Below, piece by piece: positions 5,164 to 7,069 of a stretch of 7,069 bases of DNA. This DNA comes from Planctomycetota bacterium (GTDB taxonomy: Bacteria > Planctomycetota > PLA2 > JAEUHO01): NCBI GenBank assembly GCA_024639415.1, contig JAHEIK010000193.1:1-7069 (forward strand), in the 5' to 3' direction. The position numbers and the translations under genes are program-made. The notes beneath the pieces were generated by a model. The model searched no databases. It was not told the origin of the DNA and worked only from the letters and a program-made list of their open reading frames with translations. Positions within the stretch are counted from its first letter, which is position 1. Each line of letters opens with the position of its first letter.

Positions 5164-5928
5164 CTACTTCTCCGGCATGTTGAAGCGGATGATCACCCCG
5201 CGCATCTCGACGAAGCCGAAGTGCACGATGCCGATGCCGTCTTCGGCGGCACCGTCCACGGCGATGCGGACGACCAGCTCAGGGCGCGATCCGGTCTCGA
5301 GTTCGGAGCTCGCGACGCTGGTGCCCTCGACAGCGCCGTAGCGAGCCTTCAGCGGCGCGAGGGTCGCCCCCATGGTGGCGGCGTCGAACTTCTCGCGCAG
5401 CTTCGGATGCATGGGCGCGAGCGCCGCGTCCACGTCGCCCTCCACCAGCGCCCGCAGGAACGCGGTGGCGCGCTGCTCGTAGAGGCTCGTGTCGTCGAGC
5501 TGCGTGAACCAGTTGTCGGGCATCCGCCCGGGCGCGGTCACGTGGAACGCCACGATCCTGTCGTCGACCAGCATCAGCTGGCTCCGGGCGTCGCCACGCT
5601 CGAACTCGACCGTGCCCTCGCTCTTGACCACCTCACGGCCGTTGTCCTTGCTGACCGAGGTGTTGAAGTTCGAAGCAGACAGCCCCTTGAACGCCCCGAG
5701 ATGCAGCTGCACGGCATCCATCCAGGCCTTGAGGTACGGCGCGTCGATCTGCCGAGCTACCTCTGGATCGAAGAGCGCCGTCACCTTCTCGGGGTCGCCG
5801 CTGAGGACCGCCGCGAAGAAGTCCTCTTGAACAGACTCGCCCTTCTCGTGACTCCAGATCAGGAGTCCGAGGAACCCCAAGATCGCGACCAGGAACACGG
5901 CCCCCAGGATCTTCAGCAGCTTGCCCAT
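5164..5928 (-). CDS. Membrane-anchored protein with two tandem DUF3887-like units
   Basis: Function unknown; 254 residues with no cysteine. Residues 4-25 form one hydrophobic segment (LLKILGAVFLVAILGFLGLL) after a short Lys-containing N-terminus, suggesting a membrane anchor or uncleaved signal with the rest outside. Two similar units follow: FFAAVLSGDPEKVTALFDPE (37-56, then LGAFKGL at 77-83) and FLRALVEGDVDAALAPMHPK (157-176, then YGAVEGT at 197-203). This helix-then-barrel layout resembles DUF3887/NTF2-like folds. The start is the ATG at 5926-5928, with AAGGGAGG 5 nt upstream; the frame is open far upstream, but that extension is low-quality sequence overlapping the opposite-strand gene. 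It ends with TAG. Transcribed alone, divergent from the Tat lipoprotein gene, with repeats at its 3' side. Confidence 0.8.
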   Translation of the reverse strand: MGKLLKILGAVFLVAILGFLGLLIWSHEKGESVQEDFFAAVLSGDPEKVTALFDPEVARQIDAPYLKAWMDAVQLHLGAFKGLSASNFNTSVSKDNGREVVKSEGTVEFERGDARSQLMLVDDRIVAFHVTAPGRMPDNWFTQLDDTSLYEQRATAFLRALVEGDVDAALAPMHPKLREKFDAATMGATLAPLKARYGAVEGTSVASSELETGSRPELVVRIAVDGAAEDGIGIVHFGFVEMRGVIIRFNMPEK

Positions 5929-6456
5929 GCATGCCTCCCTTGCCCGCAGGCTACCTCGTTCCCGCCGTAGAGACCCAGCGACACTGGAGCCTGACACGTC
6001 GGGGAGCGCGGACCGGCCGTTGCCCGAATCGACGGATCGACGCCGCTGCAGTGCGTAGCACCTCCACACACTTCCCGTGTGGTGATGCGAATCTCGACAG
6101 TCGTCGGATCTCGTTCCCATGCAAGGCGTTGCGATCGTTGACGCGCTGCCAGGGCACTTGGCCTGTAGAGAATCGCTACGCTGCAGCAGGTCGCCCCGCA
6201 CGGCGCGCCAGGTGCTGATCAGCCCTAACTCGTTGGTGTGGTGCGAGTTCCGCACGGTCCGCCGATTCGCGTTCTGCATCGGCATGTGGCTTGCGACCCG
6301 CCAGCGGGCAGGGAGGCTGCAGGCTTGGGGGCCAAGAGGCTGAGCCGGGAGCGGTGTGCAACCGCCCTGCCTATAGCGCGCGGAACACCGGCGCCGCGGC
6401 GACACAGGCCGCACCGAACGTCCACATCCACTCTCCCGGTTCAACGGAGTAGCTAC
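5929..6456. other. 528-bp divergent intergenic region without a supported gene
   Basis: Short open frames here lack ribosome sites and protein-like composition. I looked for a tRNA, including tRNA-Sec, and found no T-arm of the GGTTCGA type on either strand. One hairpin is visible, CCACAC-ACTTCCC-GTGTGG at 6064-6082. It should contain the promoters of the genes at 5928 (-) and 6457 (+), but I could not identify convincing -35/-10 pairs. Composition is less GC-rich than the flanking genes. Confidence 0.5.
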
Positions 6457-7069
6457 GTGAGCGGACAGAATCGTAGGAACCTGCTGAAGAACGCATGCAG
6501 TCTCGGCTTCGCGGCGGGCGTCGGGGCACTTGCCTCGCCGCTTGCCGGTTGCGGGGGTGGAGGAGCGGCGGAAGCCGCACCGGAGCCCCTGGACCTGTCG
6601 TACGTACCTGTGGATCCCGAGGCCGTTCGCAAGCGCGGCCACTTCGAGTACAACTCGGGCTACCACTGCTGCGAGGGCGCCTTCCGCGCGATCATCGGCG
6701 AGTTGGGCGACCAGGAGGGTGAGCCCTTCGCCAGCTTCCCGACGAACATGATGTACTTCGGGGCCGGCGGTGTCTCGGGCTTCGCGACCCTCTGTGGTGC
6801 CCTCAACGGCTCGTGCGCTGCCATCAGCCTCGTGAGTGACCACGCCACGGCGATGGCGTTGAGCTCGGAGCTCTTGAGCTGGTACGCGCAGGCGGATCTG
6901 CCCTCGCCCGAGAGCAACCAGTACGCCGTGGGTCACGAGTACTACACGCCCGAGTACCTCGACATCGAGCTCCCGGGCAGCGTGGCAGGCGGCAACCTCT
7001 GCCACCAGTCAGTCACGAACTGGTGCACCAAGAACGGCTACGCCAGCAAGTGTGCGGAGCGCGCGGAGC
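6457..7069 (+). CDS. Tat-exported Cys-rich lipoprotein, C_GCAxxG_C_C / split-Soret-like (3' partial)
   Basis: Probable extracytoplasmic redox protein. The start is the GTG at 6457, with ACGGAG 7 nt upstream. The N-terminus carries a Tat motif (NRRNLLK, Arg6-Arg7), a hydrophobic stretch and a lipobox LAGC (Cys32), so it is likely exported folded and lipid-anchored; a GGGG linker follows. The visible mature part has NSGYHCCEGAFRAI (Cys71, Cys72), a Gly-rich FGAGGVSGFATLCGALNGSC (Cys113, Cys120), then Cys182, Cys190 and Cys199. The Cys-Cys helix, CGALxG segment and later spaced cysteines resemble the C_GCAxxG_C_C putative redox family and split-Soret cytochrome c proteins. No CxxCH heme motif is seen in the 204 visible residues; the end of the gene is outside the window. 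Family assignment is from memory of its pattern. No in-frame TGA is present. Confidence 0.72.
   Translation, partial: MSGQNRRNLLKNACSLGFAAGVGALASPLAGCGGGGAAEAAPEPLDLSYVPVDPEAVRKRGHFEYNSGYHCCEGAFRAIIGELGDQEGEPFASFPTNMMYFGAGGVSGFATLCGALNGSCAAISLVSDHATAMALSSELLSWYAQADLPSPESNQYAVGHEYYTPEYLDIELPGSVAGGNLCHQSVTNWCTKNGYASKCAERAE

Noticed and set aside
5929..6456. tRNA-Sec (selC) or other tRNA in the large gap
   Set aside because: No T-arm consensus or paired acceptor stem was found on either strand.
5929..7005. Very long minus-strand ORF extending the gene at 5164-5928
   Set aside because: Open by GC-rich composition only; it overlaps the real plus-strand lipoprotein gene, and a strong ribosome site supports the ATG at 5928.
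1..7069. TGA reassigned to Trp or another amino acid genome-wide
   Set aside because: The EgtB-type gene ends at TGA at its expected length, and neither internal TGA falls at a Trp position; both replace a catalytic Cys.

Overview
This is a GC-rich bacterial window, probably from a Gram-negative, deltaproteobacterial-type lineage; I infer this from base composition, lipoprotein and Tat signals and gene content, and cannot fix a taxon. The main discovery is two separate genes on the minus strand that each encode an exported thioredoxin-fold protein whose first active-site cysteine codon is replaced by an in-frame TGA. The sites read U-G-P-C (TGA at 280-282) and U-G-G-C (TGA at 4667-4669). In both genes the frame continues past the TGA into the rest of a normal thioredoxin fold. 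In both, the mRNA just after the UGA can form a perfect 6-bp hairpin with GGU in its apical loop, as expected of a bacterial SECIS element. I therefore read both as selenoproteins. A conventional annotation would split or truncate each one.

Layout. 1-504 (-): TlpA/AhpC-like selenoprotein with a signal peptide, cut by the window edge at its C-terminus. 505-677: intergenic, with palindromes and one copy of a 30-nt repeat. 678-1961 (-): ATP-grasp ligase. 2002-2991 (-): EgtD-type histidine methyltransferase. The latter two form a likely operon with a 40-nt gap. 3035-4309 (+): EgtB-type non-heme iron sulfoxide synthase, divergent from egtD across a 43-nt palindromic region. 4310-4393: convergent gap with a strong hairpin terminator. 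4394-4858 (-): lipoprotein selenoprotein. 4859-5163: intergenic, with two tandem copies of the same 30-nt repeat. 5164-5928 (-): membrane-anchored protein with two tandem DUF3887-like units. 5929-6456: 528-bp divergent gap with no gene that I can support. 6457-7069 (+): Tat-exported lipoprotein resembling the C_GCAxxG_C_C / split-Soret redox family, cut by the window edge.

The genes share a theme of sulfur and selenium redox chemistry. EgtD makes hercynine and EgtB attaches sulfur to it, leading to ergothioneine; a selenium variant is conceivable, because a cell that decodes Sec makes selenophosphate. The ATP-grasp ligase next to egtD has no role in the standard pathway. The two Sec proteins and the Cys-rich Tat lipoprotein would act outside the cytoplasm. 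A functional link between the egt genes and the selenoproteins is inference from proximity. The Sec machinery itself (selA, selB, selC, selD) is not in this window.
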